64,000 nucleotides of DNA from Moorena sp. SIOASIH (GCF_010671925.1 NZ_JAAHIH010000005.1:930001-994000); one strand, 5' to 3'. Positions 34,578-43,279 are shown, numbered from the stretch's first letter. The notes: a model not told the origin generated them from the sequence alone. A program made the numbers and translations.

Positions 34578-35438
34578 TTAACTGTTGAAAGTCAAATTAT
34601 CAACATTTATGAGAGTGTAGCTGCCAAAAATCTTGAGGATTTCCTGATCAGGGATTATTTCCTCAAGAGCAGCTTTAAATAATGGTGCATACAGATCTGA
34701 TTCCAGTTCAATAAAGAATATGTACTCACCAAGTAATCGCTTGGTGGGACGAGACTCAATCCGACTTAAATTAATACCTCGACGGGCAAATACCTGGAGT
34801 GGTTTAGACAATGATCCAGGTATATTAGCAGGAGGACTAAATGCTAAGGAGGTATGACTACCTCCAGGAGATGGCTTTAAACTCAGCACCCAAAACCGGG
34901 TGAAATTATCGGGATAGTCATTAATGTTAGATGCGAGTACTGGTAGAGTATAAAGCTTTGCTGCTCGTTCAGAAGCGATCGCTGCTGCATTGTGATCTTT
35001 GTCCAAAAACTGTAGCGCTTCAGTAGTGGAGTTGGTAGGTACCAGTTGCACTGATGGCAGAAACTGCTCTAACCACCCCTGACACTGAGCCAGGGCTTGG
35101 GGATGGGAATAAACCGTTTTAATTTCTGCTATGGTTGATGCCCGTGACATCAGACAATGTCTGATCGGCAAAACCAGAGCCTGTTGGATTTGGAGCTGAT
35201 CTAGTTGCCAAAGTCGATCTAGTGTCATGGCGACACTGCCTTCAATGGAATTCTCTACAGGTACCACTGCTAGATCAGCTTGTTGGTTAGCTACTGATTG
35301 TAAGGTTTGGGCAATGCTTGGATAAGGACACAACAGGGATTGCTGACCCTGTTGTTTCTGGAGTCGGTCAGCATAAGCTGTGGCAGCGGCTTCTGTATAA
35401 GTTCCTGGTGGTCCGAGATAGGCAATAGAAACTGACAT
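34578..35438 (-). CDS. pheA: Prephenate dehydratase
   Basis: 286 residues from ATG 35438. Start I-A-Y-L-G-P-P-G-T-Y-T-E-A-A-A, then V-V-P-V-E-N-S-I-E-G-S-V, and N-F-T-R-F-W-V-L (T-R-F catalytic region) mark the dehydratase domain; the C-terminal ACT domain has L-S-R-I-E-S-R-P-T-K (ESRP motif for Phe binding). Converts prephenate to phenylpyruvate in phenylalanine synthesis and should be feedback inhibited by Phe. Monofunctional (no chorismate mutase). Confidence 0.92.
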   Translation of the reverse strand: MSVSIAYLGPPGTYTEAAATAYADRLQKQQGQQSLLCPYPSIAQTLQSVANQQADLAVVPVENSIEGSVAMTLDRLWQLDQLQIQQALVLPIRHCLMSRASTIAEIKTVYSHPQALAQCQGWLEQFLPSVQLVPTNSTTEALQFLDKDHNAAAIASERAAKLYTLPVLASNINDYPDNFTRFWVLSLKPSPGGSHTSLAFSPPANIPGSLSKPLQVFARRGINLSRIESRPTKRLLGEYIFFIELESDLYAPLFKAALEEIIPDQEILKIFGSYTLINVDNLTFNS

Positions 35439-35477
35439 AATAGACAATATAATTTGAGTTGTGAACAGAATCCGTTA

Positions 35478-35704
35478 GGGAAAGGCAAGAGGCAATAGGC
35501 AAGAGTCAAGAGGCAATAGGCAAGCTAGCAATAGGTAATAGGCAAGCTGGCAAGAGGCAAGAGGCAATAGGCAAGCTAGCAATAGGCAAGCTAGCAATAG
35601 GCAAGCTAGCAATAGGCAAGCTAGCAATAGGCAAGCTAGCAATAGGCAAGCTAGCAATAGGCAAGCTAGCAATAGGCAAGCTAGCAATAGGCAATAGGCA
35701 AGAG
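35478..35704. repeat. Tandem 15-bp repeat (AATAGGCAAGCTAGC)
   Basis: About eight regular 15-bp units from about 35566, preceded by degenerate GGCAAGAGGCAAT variants. It lies in the intergenic region upstream of pheA. Open frames crossing it in both directions are repeat artefacts. Confidence 0.9.
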
Positions 35705-36102
35705 TTAATAAAGTAGATCAGGATTTTTAGTCAGGTCAAAAACTGTAATCTTTGTGTTGATGCAGTCGCTATGATAATTTTTTGGTGTGATCATAAATCA
35801 GTATTGGGTTTGATGATATAGTTGAAAATGCTATCTAGGTGATGGGGGTTTAATTGTAATAAAATAATCAATAATAAATTAGGATTAGATCAGATTGTTA
35901 TGTGCTTTGTATTGATCAATAAGTTAACTGTAAACTATTGATAAAAAATATCCGTAATTTTGTCAGTAAATCAGTTATTAGTAGCCGGAGTATTTTGAGG
36001 CTTTTTTGGTAATCGAGGAACCGATAAACAGCAAGCGCAAATATTCTATTTTAAGAGTAAAGCAGGGTACTTTGTGTGCCCTAGTTAACGTTTATTTCTT
36101 TC
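35705..36102. other. AT-rich spacer upstream of cbiG-cobJ
   Basis: 400 bp, strongly AT-rich, without genes. It probably holds the promoters of cbiG-cobJ and pheA. No cobalamin riboswitch was recognised by eye. Confidence 0.45.
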
Positions 36103-38322
36103 ATGATGGCATCGGTTTTTGAAAATTTCCAACCCCTAGCTGCGATCGCTACCACTCCTACTGGGGCTCAAATCCTGCAACCCCTCTGTCAAACTACTGG
36201 TGGAACCCTTTGGGTACCTAATTCTCTGAGCACCCTAGAACAGGTTGCTGTCTACAAGGGTTCCCTCAAAGACCACATTGCCTCCCTCTGGCCAAACCAC
36301 CGTGCCTTGGTGTTTTGTTTGGCAGCGGGAGCAGTGGTGCGCTTAATTGCTCCTTTGTTAACGGATAAATCCAGTGATCCAGCAGTTGTGGTAGTTGATC
36401 AAGGGGGAGGTTTTGTAATTAGTTTGTGTAGTGGTCATCAAGGGGGGGCAGATCAACTGACACGGTTAATTGCGTCCCAACTGGACTCAACGCCTATTTT
36501 AACGGGAGCAGCAGCGGATTTAGGTCTACCTGGAGTTGATGTCTTAGGTATTCCCTTTGGCTGGTATCGGGGAGAAGGGGATTGGACTAGAGTAAGTGCT
36601 ATGGTTGCCCGTGGGGAAATAGTACAGGTAATTCAAGAGGCTGGTTCCACTCTTTGGCAAGCTCATCTTAGAGATGGACATCCTTTCTATTTCGGATTTC
36701 CAGACGATAGCGCTACAACTGAATCCGAGTCTATCTCACCCAAAGCCAGGATTTGGATTAGTGCCACCCACCAGCAATTTTCCCCAGAATCGGATTTACC
36801 AAACGTGCAGTGGTATCCACGGGTACTGTGGGTGGGAATTGGCTGTGAGCGAGGGACATCGAAGCAGTTAATTGAAATGGCGATTCGGCAGACCTGTGAG
36901 CGCTATGGTTTATCAGAAAATGCGATCGCAGGAATTGCTACTATTGACCGCAAAGCCGATGAAGTCGGTATAGTCCAATTGTGCCAAGAACGCCATTGGC
37001 CCTTACGCACTTTCCCAGCTGAGGTACTCCGTTCCGTAACTGTACCCAACCCATCGGATGTGGTGGCGGCAGAAGTTGGTACTCCCAGCGTTGCCGAAGC
37101 AGCAGCTCTATGTGGGGCTAGAGGGTTGAAGGTTAGTAAGTTGAAGGTTAGCAAGTTGAAGGTTAGCAAGTTGAAGGTTAGCAAGTTGAAGGTTAGCAAG
37201 TTGAAGGTTAGCAAGTTGAAGGTTAGCAAGTTGAAGGTTAGCAAGTTGAAGGTTAGCAAGTTGAAGGTTAGCAAGTTGAAGGTTAGCAAGTTGAAGGTTA
37301 GCAAGTTGAAGGTTAGCAAGTTGAAGGTTAGCAAGTTGAAGGTTGAAGGTTCTAACCTACAAGGGACTAACTTACAAGGGACTAACTTACAACCGACTAA
37401 CCTTCAACCGACTAACCTTCAACCGACTAACCTTCAACCAACTAACCTACAACCAACTAACCTTAAACCGACTAACCTTCAACCTTTATTAGTTCCCAAA
37501 CAAATAGTTAAATCAGCTAATCAAGTAGGAGCAGTAACTGTAGCGATTGCTCAATCCCCAGTAGAATACACTGGACGTATGGGGAAACTGTTGCTAGTGG
37601 GTATCGGTCCGGGAAATCTTGACCAAATAACCCCAGCCGCTAAAACAGCTATATCCAGCGCTGATGCTGTGATTGGTTACTCCCTCTATATCAATTTAAT
37701 TACAACCTTGCGACGTCCAGGACAAATTATCGAAGCATTACCGATTACCCAAGAAAGCCAACGAGCAAAACGTGCTATTGAACTGGCTGAGTGGGGATTA
37801 ACGGTAGCAGTGGTTTCCTCTGGTGACTGCGGTATCTATGGTATGGCAGGGTTAGTCCTAGAAGAATTGCGCTCTAGGGGCTGGGATGGTAAGACACCCC
37901 AGGTGCAAGTATTTCCTGGTATTACAGCCTTACAAGCTGCTGCCTCTCGTGTGGGAGCACCCCTGATGCATGATTTTTGTGCCATTAGTTTGAGTGATCT
38001 ATTGACCCCTTGGGAAGTAATCGAAAAGCGTCTAGAAGCCTCAGCCGCAGCAGATTTTGTGACTGCGTTGTATAATCCGCGATCGCGTAATCGTACTGAG
38101 CAGATTGCGATCGCACAACGGATTTTTCTCAAGCATCGTAAACCTGATACCCCTGTAGCCATTGTGGTTTCCGCCTATCGAGAGGATGAAAAAATCACTC
38201 TCACAACTCTTGACAAAATGCTGGAAATACCCATTGATATGCTGACTATGGTGCTGATTGGTAATCAAAGCACTGATGTTCATCAGGATTGGATGATTAC
38301 ACCACGGGGATATCAAGTTTAA
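36103..38322 (+). CDS. cobJ: CbiG-CobJ/CbiH fusion: cobalt-precorrin-5A hydrolase plus precorrin-3B C17-methyltransferase
   Basis: 739 residues. Residues about 1-335 are CbiG: V-F-C-L-A-A-G-A-V-V-R-L-I-A-P-L, S-G-H-Q-G-G-A-D and the C-terminal G-I-G-C-E-R-G-T with A-T-I-D-R-K-A-D-E. Residues 493-739 are the methyltransferase: L-L-V-G-I-G-P-G-N-L-D-Q-I-T-P, G-D-C-G-I-Y-G-M-A and Y-N-P-R-S-R-N-R (AdoMet binding). Such fusions occur in cyanobacterial cobalamin synthesis. The domains are joined by about 120 residues of tandem pentapeptides (K-L-K-V-S, then N-L-Q-P-T), made by 15-bp DNA repeats; this linker is not part of either family. The frame stays open throughout. Confidence 0.9.
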   Translation: MMASVFENFQPLAAIATTPTGAQILQPLCQTTGGTLWVPNSLSTLEQVAVYKGSLKDHIASLWPNHRALVFCLAAGAVVRLIAPLLTDKSSDPAVVVVDQGGGFVISLCSGHQGGADQLTRLIASQLDSTPILTGAAADLGLPGVDVLGIPFGWYRGEGDWTRVSAMVARGEIVQVIQEAGSTLWQAHLRDGHPFYFGFPDDSATTESESISPKARIWISATHQQFSPESDLPNVQWYPRVLWVGIGCERGTSKQLIEMAIRQTCERYGLSENAIAGIATIDRKADEVGIVQLCQERHWPLRTFPAEVLRSVTVPNPSDVVAAEVGTPSVAEAAALCGARGLKVSKLKVSKLKVSKLKVSKLKVSKLKVSKLKVSKLKVSKLKVSKLKVSKLKVSKLKVSKLKVSKLKVSKLKVEGSNLQGTNLQGTNLQPTNLQPTNLQPTNLQPTNLQPTNLKPTNLQPLLVPKQIVKSANQVGAVTVAIAQSPVEYTGRMGKLLLVGIGPGNLDQITPAAKTAISSADAVIGYSLYINLITTLRRPGQIIEALPITQESQRAKRAIELAEWGLTVAVVSSGDCGIYGMAGLVLEELRSRGWDGKTPQVQVFPGITALQAAASRVGAPLMHDFCAISLSDLLTPWEVIEKRLEASAAADFVTALYNPRSRNRTEQIAIAQRIFLKHRKPDTPVAIVVSAYREDEKITLTTLDKMLEIPIDMLTMVLIGNQSTDVHQDWMITPRGYQV
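37126..37487 (+). repeat. In-frame 15-bp tandem repeats inside cbiG-cobJ
   Basis: Fourteen units of TTGAAGGTTAGCAAG (37126-37335) are followed by units of CCGACTAACCTTCAA (about 37385-37485). The two unit types contain complementary cores (TTGAAGGTTAG / CTAACCTTCAA), so the mRNA can fold into an extended hairpin. Confidence 0.92.
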
Positions 38323-38370
38323 GGTTATTTGTCAGAATGCAGAATTTAGAATTTAGAATTTAGAATTAAG

Positions 38371-38574
38371 GGCGTTGCTTAATAATGGAATGATTTTCAG
38401 AGTTTTGTGGAATGGGCATCTTTTAGGTGCGCTTGACCCATTAAGAATTAAATTCGCCACGGGTCGCACCTGTGGAACGGGCATCAGGCGTGGAACAGGC
38501 ATCTTGCCTGTTACAGTTTCCGGGCGTTCAGGATGCCCACCCTACTTCTATTCATTCGAAGATTCAGCAACGCC
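38371..38574. mobile_element. MITE-like element, 204 bp (GGCGTTGCT ends)
   Basis: GGCGTTGCTTAATAATGGAA at the left pairs with the right-end ATTCAGCAACGCC. The interior carries a CGGGCATC/GGCATCTTGCC hairpin like those at 3300 and 62900. Flanked by AATTTAG heptamers on one side and AATTCTACATTC-type repeats on the other. A 77-bp relative lies at 45239-45315, and a solo end at 43317. Confidence 0.65.
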
Positions 38575-38750
38575 GAATTAAGAATTCTACATTCTGAATT
38601 CTACATTCTAAATTCAAATTTGGCGTTCCCGTAGGGTATAGCAATCCGTGTAGGAATTGTGAGAATTCTTGTTTCCAGATCCGCTGTTCCCAGATCCGCT
38701 GTTCCCTGTGCTATAGGTTATTTGGTTGAAACCAGATTCGGCAAGTTCAA

Positions 38751-39167
38751 TCACATAAACAACTCAAACACCTGACGACAGAAATGTTTTAGCTTCTCCC
38801 CCACCTCAGCTGATGGCTGACAACTACCGATAATTTGCCAACGCTCAACTGTAGACAGTCGCCAAGCTTCTCCTTGATGGTTAAAGGCGGTCGCTTCCAA
38901 ACCAATCAACCGATGAGATTGATCCAAGTGGTCTTTATGAAACCGAATCTGTAACAAAATACTTCGACTTTGGAAGCGTCTACTCCAGCCAGGGAAGTGA
39001 AAGCCAATGTCAATAGAGTTAGGATCCACCAGTTCTCGGGTTTCCGGGTCATTTGTCCAAGGCTTAAGGTCAGCCTTGGCATCAGGGAACTCAGACTTAA
39101 ACAAATTGACAACAGCCGCAATTTTGGTGGTGACTTCTAAGCCGATTGCTTGTTCAGCTGCGTTCAC
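38751..39167 (-). CDS. Hypothetical protein
   Basis: 138 residues from GTG 39167, chosen because AGGAGA precedes it by 5 nt; the longer TTG-start version has no ribosome site. Soluble, with no signal peptide. Recognisable stretches are F-P-D-A-K-A-D-L-K-P-W, D-I-G-F-H-F-P-G-W and S-I-L-L-Q-I-R-F-H. I do not recognise the family. It is monocistronic. Confidence 0.6.
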   Translation of the reverse strand: MNAAEQAIGLEVTTKIAAVVNLFKSEFPDAKADLKPWTNDPETRELVDPNSIDIGFHFPGWSRRFQSRSILLQIRFHKDHLDQSHRLIGLEATAFNHQGEAWRLSTVERWQIIGSCQPSAEVGEKLKHFCRQVFELFM

Positions 39168-39389
39168 GCCTAATCTCCTATGGTTAACTGCTAGTAACGT
39201 AATTTGTATCTTTTTATTACAACCTAATACAAATCTACCCAATTATTTATAAAAATTTATACTTTGAGTCTAAAACTTAATGATTTGATCAAAAGAAGAA
39301 CCAAGTGTTCCAGGGTAAGCGCAAGAAAAATGAACTCATAAATAATATGCTAGGGGAACCGATGTCAGAATAAAGGTTTACAATGGTTT

Positions 39390-39996
39390 TTGGCTTCGAT
39401 TTCCCCGTGTTACTAGGGGACGCGCAATTCGAAAGCCCCGCGTTTTTAAACCGGGGATGAAGACTCGCAGCGACTTTAGTCGCCGAGTTGACAATACTTT
39501 AGCGCTAGAGTATAATTCAAGCATAGGGTACAGGCTGAAAAACCGTTCGCGTAGCGTCGCCTTTGGCGATGGCTGAGCCGGGAGAGAGACCCGTAACTTA
39601 TTGACCTTAAAGTAGTAATGCCCGGAGGGTAGGGAAAGTCCTCCTTTCTTGATGCAATAGCGAGTGGGGGAAACCCCCAAGACCGCGCTGCATCGCTAAA
39701 AACCCAACCATCAACTAACAATTGGTGTGTGAACCCAGCAAGATAACACTTTGAAAAAAAATGGTACGGTGGGGCACGCCGAAACCAAGTGAAACAGGGA
39801 AGCAACGGACTTTATAAGGCACTTCTCAAAAAGTAACTAAACGCTATCGCGAGACTAGCCCGCTGGGTCTTTCGTCAACTGAACTAGAATCTTGGTCTTG
39901 ACGGGATCTTGGTTTAGGTATTGCCGCAAGGATACGGAGGTTTAAGGCCGGTCGTAGATCTAGGAATCCCCGCGTCTTTAGACCGGGGAGTGTCAA
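39390..39996 (+). mobile_element. Orphan IS605-type element with putative guide (re/omega) RNA, no transposase
   Basis: Ends with GAATCCCCGCGTCTTTAGAC then CGGGGAGTGTCAA (39964-39996), the same right end as 33541-33573. It begins with two small hairpins (CCCCG...CGGGG and GCGAC...GTCGC) at 39440-39485, directly followed by a consensus promoter. About 480 nt between promoter and right end hold structured sequence, including a REP-like insertion (39545-39570) and a CCCCC/GGGGG palindrome relative (39650-39695). No tnpA or tnpB coding frame exists. Inferred to produce a stand-alone guide-type RNA whose guide starts at 39997. Confidence 0.55.
39488..39516 (+). promoter_or_regulatory. Consensus sigma-70 promoter in the orphan element
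   Basis: TTGACA (39488-39493), 17-bp spacer and TATAAT (39511-39516): both hexamers match the consensus exactly at optimal spacing, the best promoter in the window. Confidence 0.75.
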
Positions 39997-40107
39997 TCAA
40001 CTCCAACAAGTCGGCAATCCTTGCCACTGCTGCCTGCTACTGATTCTCAACAAGTTCAGCAGGCACTGATTGATCGGCGAGGGAAAAAAGGGGCTAAATA
40101 TGTAGTG

Positions 40108-41505
40108 ATGGAAAAACTAATTAATGTCAGCTTGACGCTAATTTTAGCCTTGGCTATCAGTCTCCTAGGAATAGGAGAAGCATTGGCTACAGAGCTAAAG
40201 GTTGCACTGTATCCATACGTTCCTAGGCTTGAGCAATTCCAAACAGCAATACAAGCTGAATGGGATTTGGTTGAACCAAACGTTCCCTTGAATTTCGTTC
40301 CTTCGGAGGATTGGGATGGGGGTTACTCGAAGAATCCTCCTGAAGATGCAGATGTTTATGTATTCGATGCCATGTTTTTCGACTACTTTCGCAGTAAAAA
40401 CTGGCTCGAACCGATACAGGCTAGTGAAATCGACAACTTGGATGACTTCGTTGAATACGCAATAGATGGGGTTAAGGTAGATGGGGAGTATTACGCAATT
40501 CCCCAGCTTGGCTGTGCCAATATTATATTTTATCACAAAGAGGATGCAGCGATTGCCAATGCAACGAACCTAGATGAAATTAATAATGCTTTGTCTTCAT
40601 GCACCTATACCAGCGAGATTCCCCCCAATATTCGGGGCATGATGCTTGATATGGCTGGTGGTACCACAAATGCTACTCTTTACCTAGACATTGCCCATAG
40701 CTTGACTGGACAATATCCCTTCCCATTGCCTTGGACTGAATCGGAACTTAACTCCCAGGCCATAGACAACATGCAAGATTTGCTAGGGATGGCAAGCTAT
40801 GAGAATGCAACCGATTCTATGAAGCCCAAGCAGCAGCCCTACCAGCAGGCAGAGTGGTTTAGTAATGGTTGGGGACGTGCATTCATGGGCTATACAGAAG
40901 CGATGTCACACATGAGTGAAAACACAAGGCAAAACATTGGCTTCAAGGTCATGCCGTTATCAGATCAAGATCAATCCTATCCAGAAGTTTTCTATGCTGA
41001 TGTGATTGGCGTAAATACTACAACTGAACAGAGGGGGACACGTGACCTAGCTGTAAAGCTAGCTAATACGATGGCAGCCTCCACAACGATGATTGCAAGT
41101 ATTGGACCAGATGGAACTTCTGACTATCCCCAGTATCTTATGGCCACTCGTCCCAGCGTATTCCAGACTCTTGAGAAATCGTTCCCGCTTTATGGTGATA
41201 TGTTTCGGCTCATCCAAGGTCAGAATATTATTATGTTCAAGGTGAATGATCAAAGCCGTAGCTGGCTCAACACAATGAAGAACAGCATTCGTGAGAACGC
41301 TAGGGAGGATTATTCTTGCGGCTGTGATTATCCAGCTATAGAACCTATTCTCAATAACAGTTATGCTCCTGAGATTTGTGGAAATACATGTGCCGACCAT
41401 GGCAGCAGTTGGAACGGTCAGTGGACCAATGCATACCCAGCTGCACAAGAGACATCTGTATGTGGTTGCAACGCATGCCCATTGCCATCAAAGTCTGGCA
41501 CCTGA
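40108..41505 (+). CDS. Secreted thiaminase I-like protein (thiamine pyridinylase family)
   Basis: 465 residues from ATG 40108. The N-terminus (N-V-S-L-T-L-I-L-A-L-A-I-S-L-L) is a signal peptide. The body has a periplasmic-binding-protein fold: L-K-V-A-L-Y-P-Y-V-P, D-V-Y-V-F-D-A-M-F-F-D-Y and A-I-P-Q-L-G-C-A-N-I-I-F-Y, where Cys136 sits at the position of the catalytic Cys of thiaminase I. The enzyme swaps the thiazole of thiamine for a base, destroying the vitamin. The last about 60 residues add at least eight Cys (S-C-G-C, E-I-C-G-N-T-C, V-C-G-C-N-A-C) beyond the usual bacterial enzyme and probably form disulfides. Call is by memory of motifs; a thiamine-binding protein is the main alternative. 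Confidence 0.65.
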   Translation: MEKLINVSLTLILALAISLLGIGEALATELKVALYPYVPRLEQFQTAIQAEWDLVEPNVPLNFVPSEDWDGGYSKNPPEDADVYVFDAMFFDYFRSKNWLEPIQASEIDNLDDFVEYAIDGVKVDGEYYAIPQLGCANIIFYHKEDAAIANATNLDEINNALSSCTYTSEIPPNIRGMMLDMAGGTTNATLYLDIAHSLTGQYPFPLPWTESELNSQAIDNMQDLLGMASYENATDSMKPKQQPYQQAEWFSNGWGRAFMGYTEAMSHMSENTRQNIGFKVMPLSDQDQSYPEVFYADVIGVNTTTEQRGTRDLAVKLANTMAASTTMIASIGPDGTSDYPQYLMATRPSVFQTLEKSFPLYGDMFRLIQGQNIIMFKVNDQSRSWLNTMKNSIRENAREDYSCGCDYPAIEPILNNSYAPEICGNTCADHGSSWNGQWTNAYPAAQETSVCGCNACPLPSKSGT

Positions 41506-41691
41506 GTCCTCACTTGTCTAAATTCCCACTCAGCGGTAAGCTCATATAGCAATCCGATCTAAAAGTGAACAGTAACAGTTCTTACTCACAACTCAGAACT
41601 CAGGACTGACGAACTATTTTCAAAGAAAGTATTGTTCACCAATCGATGAGGATTGCCACACTACAAGCAACAGCGTAAAGGCAAAACAACC

Positions 41692-42537
41692 GTGTCCATA
41701 AGTGAACAATCTATAGAAGTCGGGTCTTGGGAATGGTTCTATCGGGAAGCTAAAGCAGTTGGCGATAGTAGAGGAGTGCCAGTAATACTGCTTCATGGCT
41801 TGCCATCCCAGAGTTTTTGCTGGTGTGAGATCATGCCAGATTTAGCTAAAGTAGGGTACGATGCGATCGCACCAGATTGGCTCGGTTCTGGATTATCTGC
41901 AAAACCGGATCGGCTTGACTTTCCCTACACACCAGATGCTTTCATTGAAGCCTTAGGAGATTTCCTTAAACACCTGGAAATCGAAAGGTTTTCCTTAATT
42001 GTCCAAGGCTTTCTCGCCTCAGTGGGACTTCAATACGCCTTGCGTCACTCAGACCAGATTGAGCGTCTAGTGATTCTAAATACACCTGTCTCCTCGGCTG
42101 CCAAGTTACCCAGCAAGATGCAGCAATGGGGATGGCCATTCATCGGAGATATGTTAACCCAAGACCCTTTGTTAATTGACCGAACTCTGGAAGGGGGGTC
42201 CCGCTATCGCATTGAAGACAAGTATTTAGATCTCTATCGCAAGCCCTTCCTAAAAAGTTCCGATCCTGGGCGTTCTCTGGTAGCGACCATCAAGAATATC
42301 CAGATGAACAAGTCTATGGCAGAAATTGAATCAGGTTTCCGCAACTGGGAGAAGCCAACCTTAATTTTTTGGGGACTCAAAGACCCTTGGCTTCCGGTTG
42401 AGCAAGCTGAGCAATTTGCTGATCAGCTTAAGAATGGGGAATTAGTGAAGCTGGAGGAAGCTGGACATTACCCTCAGGAGCATTGGTCGAAGGAAATTAG
42501 TGAAATCCTGGTGCCGTTTCTAAGACGCAAAGCTTGA
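41692..42537 (+). CDS. Alpha/beta hydrolase-fold protein lacking a nucleophile
   Basis: 281 residues from GTG 41692 (M-S-I-S-E-Q-S-I-E-V-G-S-W-E-W-F-Y); a TTG at 41653 is an alternative. Oxyanion H-G-L-P (35-38), catalytic acid region G-L-K-D-P-W and His in E-A-G-H-Y-P are present. At the nucleophile elbow, however, the sequence is V-Q-G-F-L-A-S, with Phe107 in place of Ser/Asp/Cys. I recall the same QGFLGS-like elbow in other cyanobacterial members, so this is a family trait rather than damage. It may be a binding protein or use another chemistry. Encoded downstream of the thiaminase-like gene, 190 bp apart. Confidence 0.75.
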   Translation: MSISEQSIEVGSWEWFYREAKAVGDSRGVPVILLHGLPSQSFCWCEIMPDLAKVGYDAIAPDWLGSGLSAKPDRLDFPYTPDAFIEALGDFLKHLEIERFSLIVQGFLASVGLQYALRHSDQIERLVILNTPVSSAAKLPSKMQQWGWPFIGDMLTQDPLLIDRTLEGGSRYRIEDKYLDLYRKPFLKSSDPGRSLVATIKNIQMNKSMAEIESGFRNWEKPTLIFWGLKDPWLPVEQAEQFADQLKNGELVKLEEAGHYPQEHWSKEISEILVPFLRRKA

Positions 42538-42558
42538 ATTAGTCAGTATCGGTGGCAA

Positions 42559-42750
42559 TTAAACGATGTCGCGATCAGCAGCAAATTCTAGACAAGCTCT
42601 AATGTCCGTTTCGGTCAATTCTGGAAAGTCATCGACAATTTCGGCGTGAGACATACCAGCTGCTAGCCAGCCTAAAACGTCATCAACTGTTATGCGCATC
42701 TGCCGAATACAAGGTTTACAACTGGAGTTTAGACTAATACCGAGTTGCAT
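42559..42750 (-). CDS. DUF433 antitoxin-like protein, orphan
   Basis: 63 residues. K-P-C-I-R-Q-M-R-I-T-V-D-D-V-L-G-W-L-A-A-G-M-S and F-P-E-L-T-E-T-D-I-R-A-C-L match DUF433 (VapB45-like, HTH). The usual N-terminal I-x-x-D-P-x-x-x-G-G is altered to Q-L-G-I-S-L-N-S-S. The expected PIN/DUF5615 toxin gene is missing downstream, so the pair is broken. An octamer array lies immediately upstream. Confidence 0.75.
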   Translation of the reverse strand: MQLGISLNSSCKPCIRQMRITVDDVLGWLAAGMSHAEIVDDFPELTETDIRACLEFAADRDIV

Positions 42751-42764
42751 TCAAAGATAGTAGA

Positions 42765-42832
42765 TGGGGAGATGGGGAGATGGGGAGATGGGGAGATGGG
42801 GAGATGGGGAGATGGGGAGATGGGGAGATTGG
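42765..42832. repeat. Octanucleotide tandem repeat (GATGGGGA)
   Basis: About eight units of AGATGGGG directly upstream of the DUF433 start, probably overlapping its promoter. Confidence 0.9.
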
Positions 42833-43000
42833 GGGCAGATAAAGTTGTACCTTTGATCGCAACTTAGTATAAGATAACCAACGTTGATGGTAATCACTCC
42901 AACTTGTTTTACTCCTATCTGAGTAAAGTTTTATGTTGATTTGGAGAAAAGTATACACAAAATAGGACACGACATTAAAGAGTGTAACAATTACACATTG

Positions 43001-43033
43001 TTGACACTCTCCCTTTTAGAAAAAGGGAGATTC
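43001..43033 (-). mobile_element. IS605-type right end, reverse orientation
   Basis: TTGACACTCTCCCTTTTAG and AAAAAGGGAGATTC are the reverse complement of a GAATCTCCC...GGGAGAGTGTCAA right end. The adjoining sequence to 43150 has no transposase frame, so this is a solo or decayed end. Confidence 0.6.
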
Positions 43034-43159
43034 TATAGAACTGGCGCTCTAAGCATCCCATTTTTGCACATAACACTTTCAATTATGCAATGAAGACCCA
43101 ACTCTTCTCGTTAGTTTGAGCGATGGATTTGCCAAATTGGGATGCTCCCTTTTGATAAC

Positions 43160-43279
43160 GAGTAGGTAATATTCTGGCAGCCATCAGGGAGTATGGATTA
43201 GACCGTGTTGGATATGATGCCGGGGGTATTTCTGGTGCGGCTTATTACTCATGGCAAATTGATACCCCGAGTTTCTAGA
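43160..43279 (+). pseudogene. Short coding remnant
   Basis: A frame reading I-L-A-A-I-R-E-Y-G-L-D-R-V-G-Y-D-A-G-G-I and then S-G-A-A-Y-Y-S-W-Q-I-D-T ends at TAG 43277-43279. It has protein-like composition but no start, and the 5' part is lost. I do not recognise the family. Confidence 0.35.

Noticed and set aside
35475..35694. Two long reverse frames coding (LLACL)n and (ASLPI)n
   Set aside because: They are readings of the 15-bp tandem repeat; no ribosome site and no plausible protein.
35705..36102. Cobalamin riboswitch upstream of cbiG-cobJ
   Set aside because: No conserved B12-box-like sequence recognised by eye; AT-rich sequence only. A covariance search would be decisive.
36903..37334. 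Reverse frame coding (LLTFN)n
   Set aside because: Antisense of the KLKVS repeat inside cbiG-cobJ; the forward frame has two clear enzyme domains.
39378..39805. Two overlapping reverse frames of about 100 residues
   Set aside because: They lie across transposon-end hairpins and REP-like repeats, lack ribosome sites and look random in composition.
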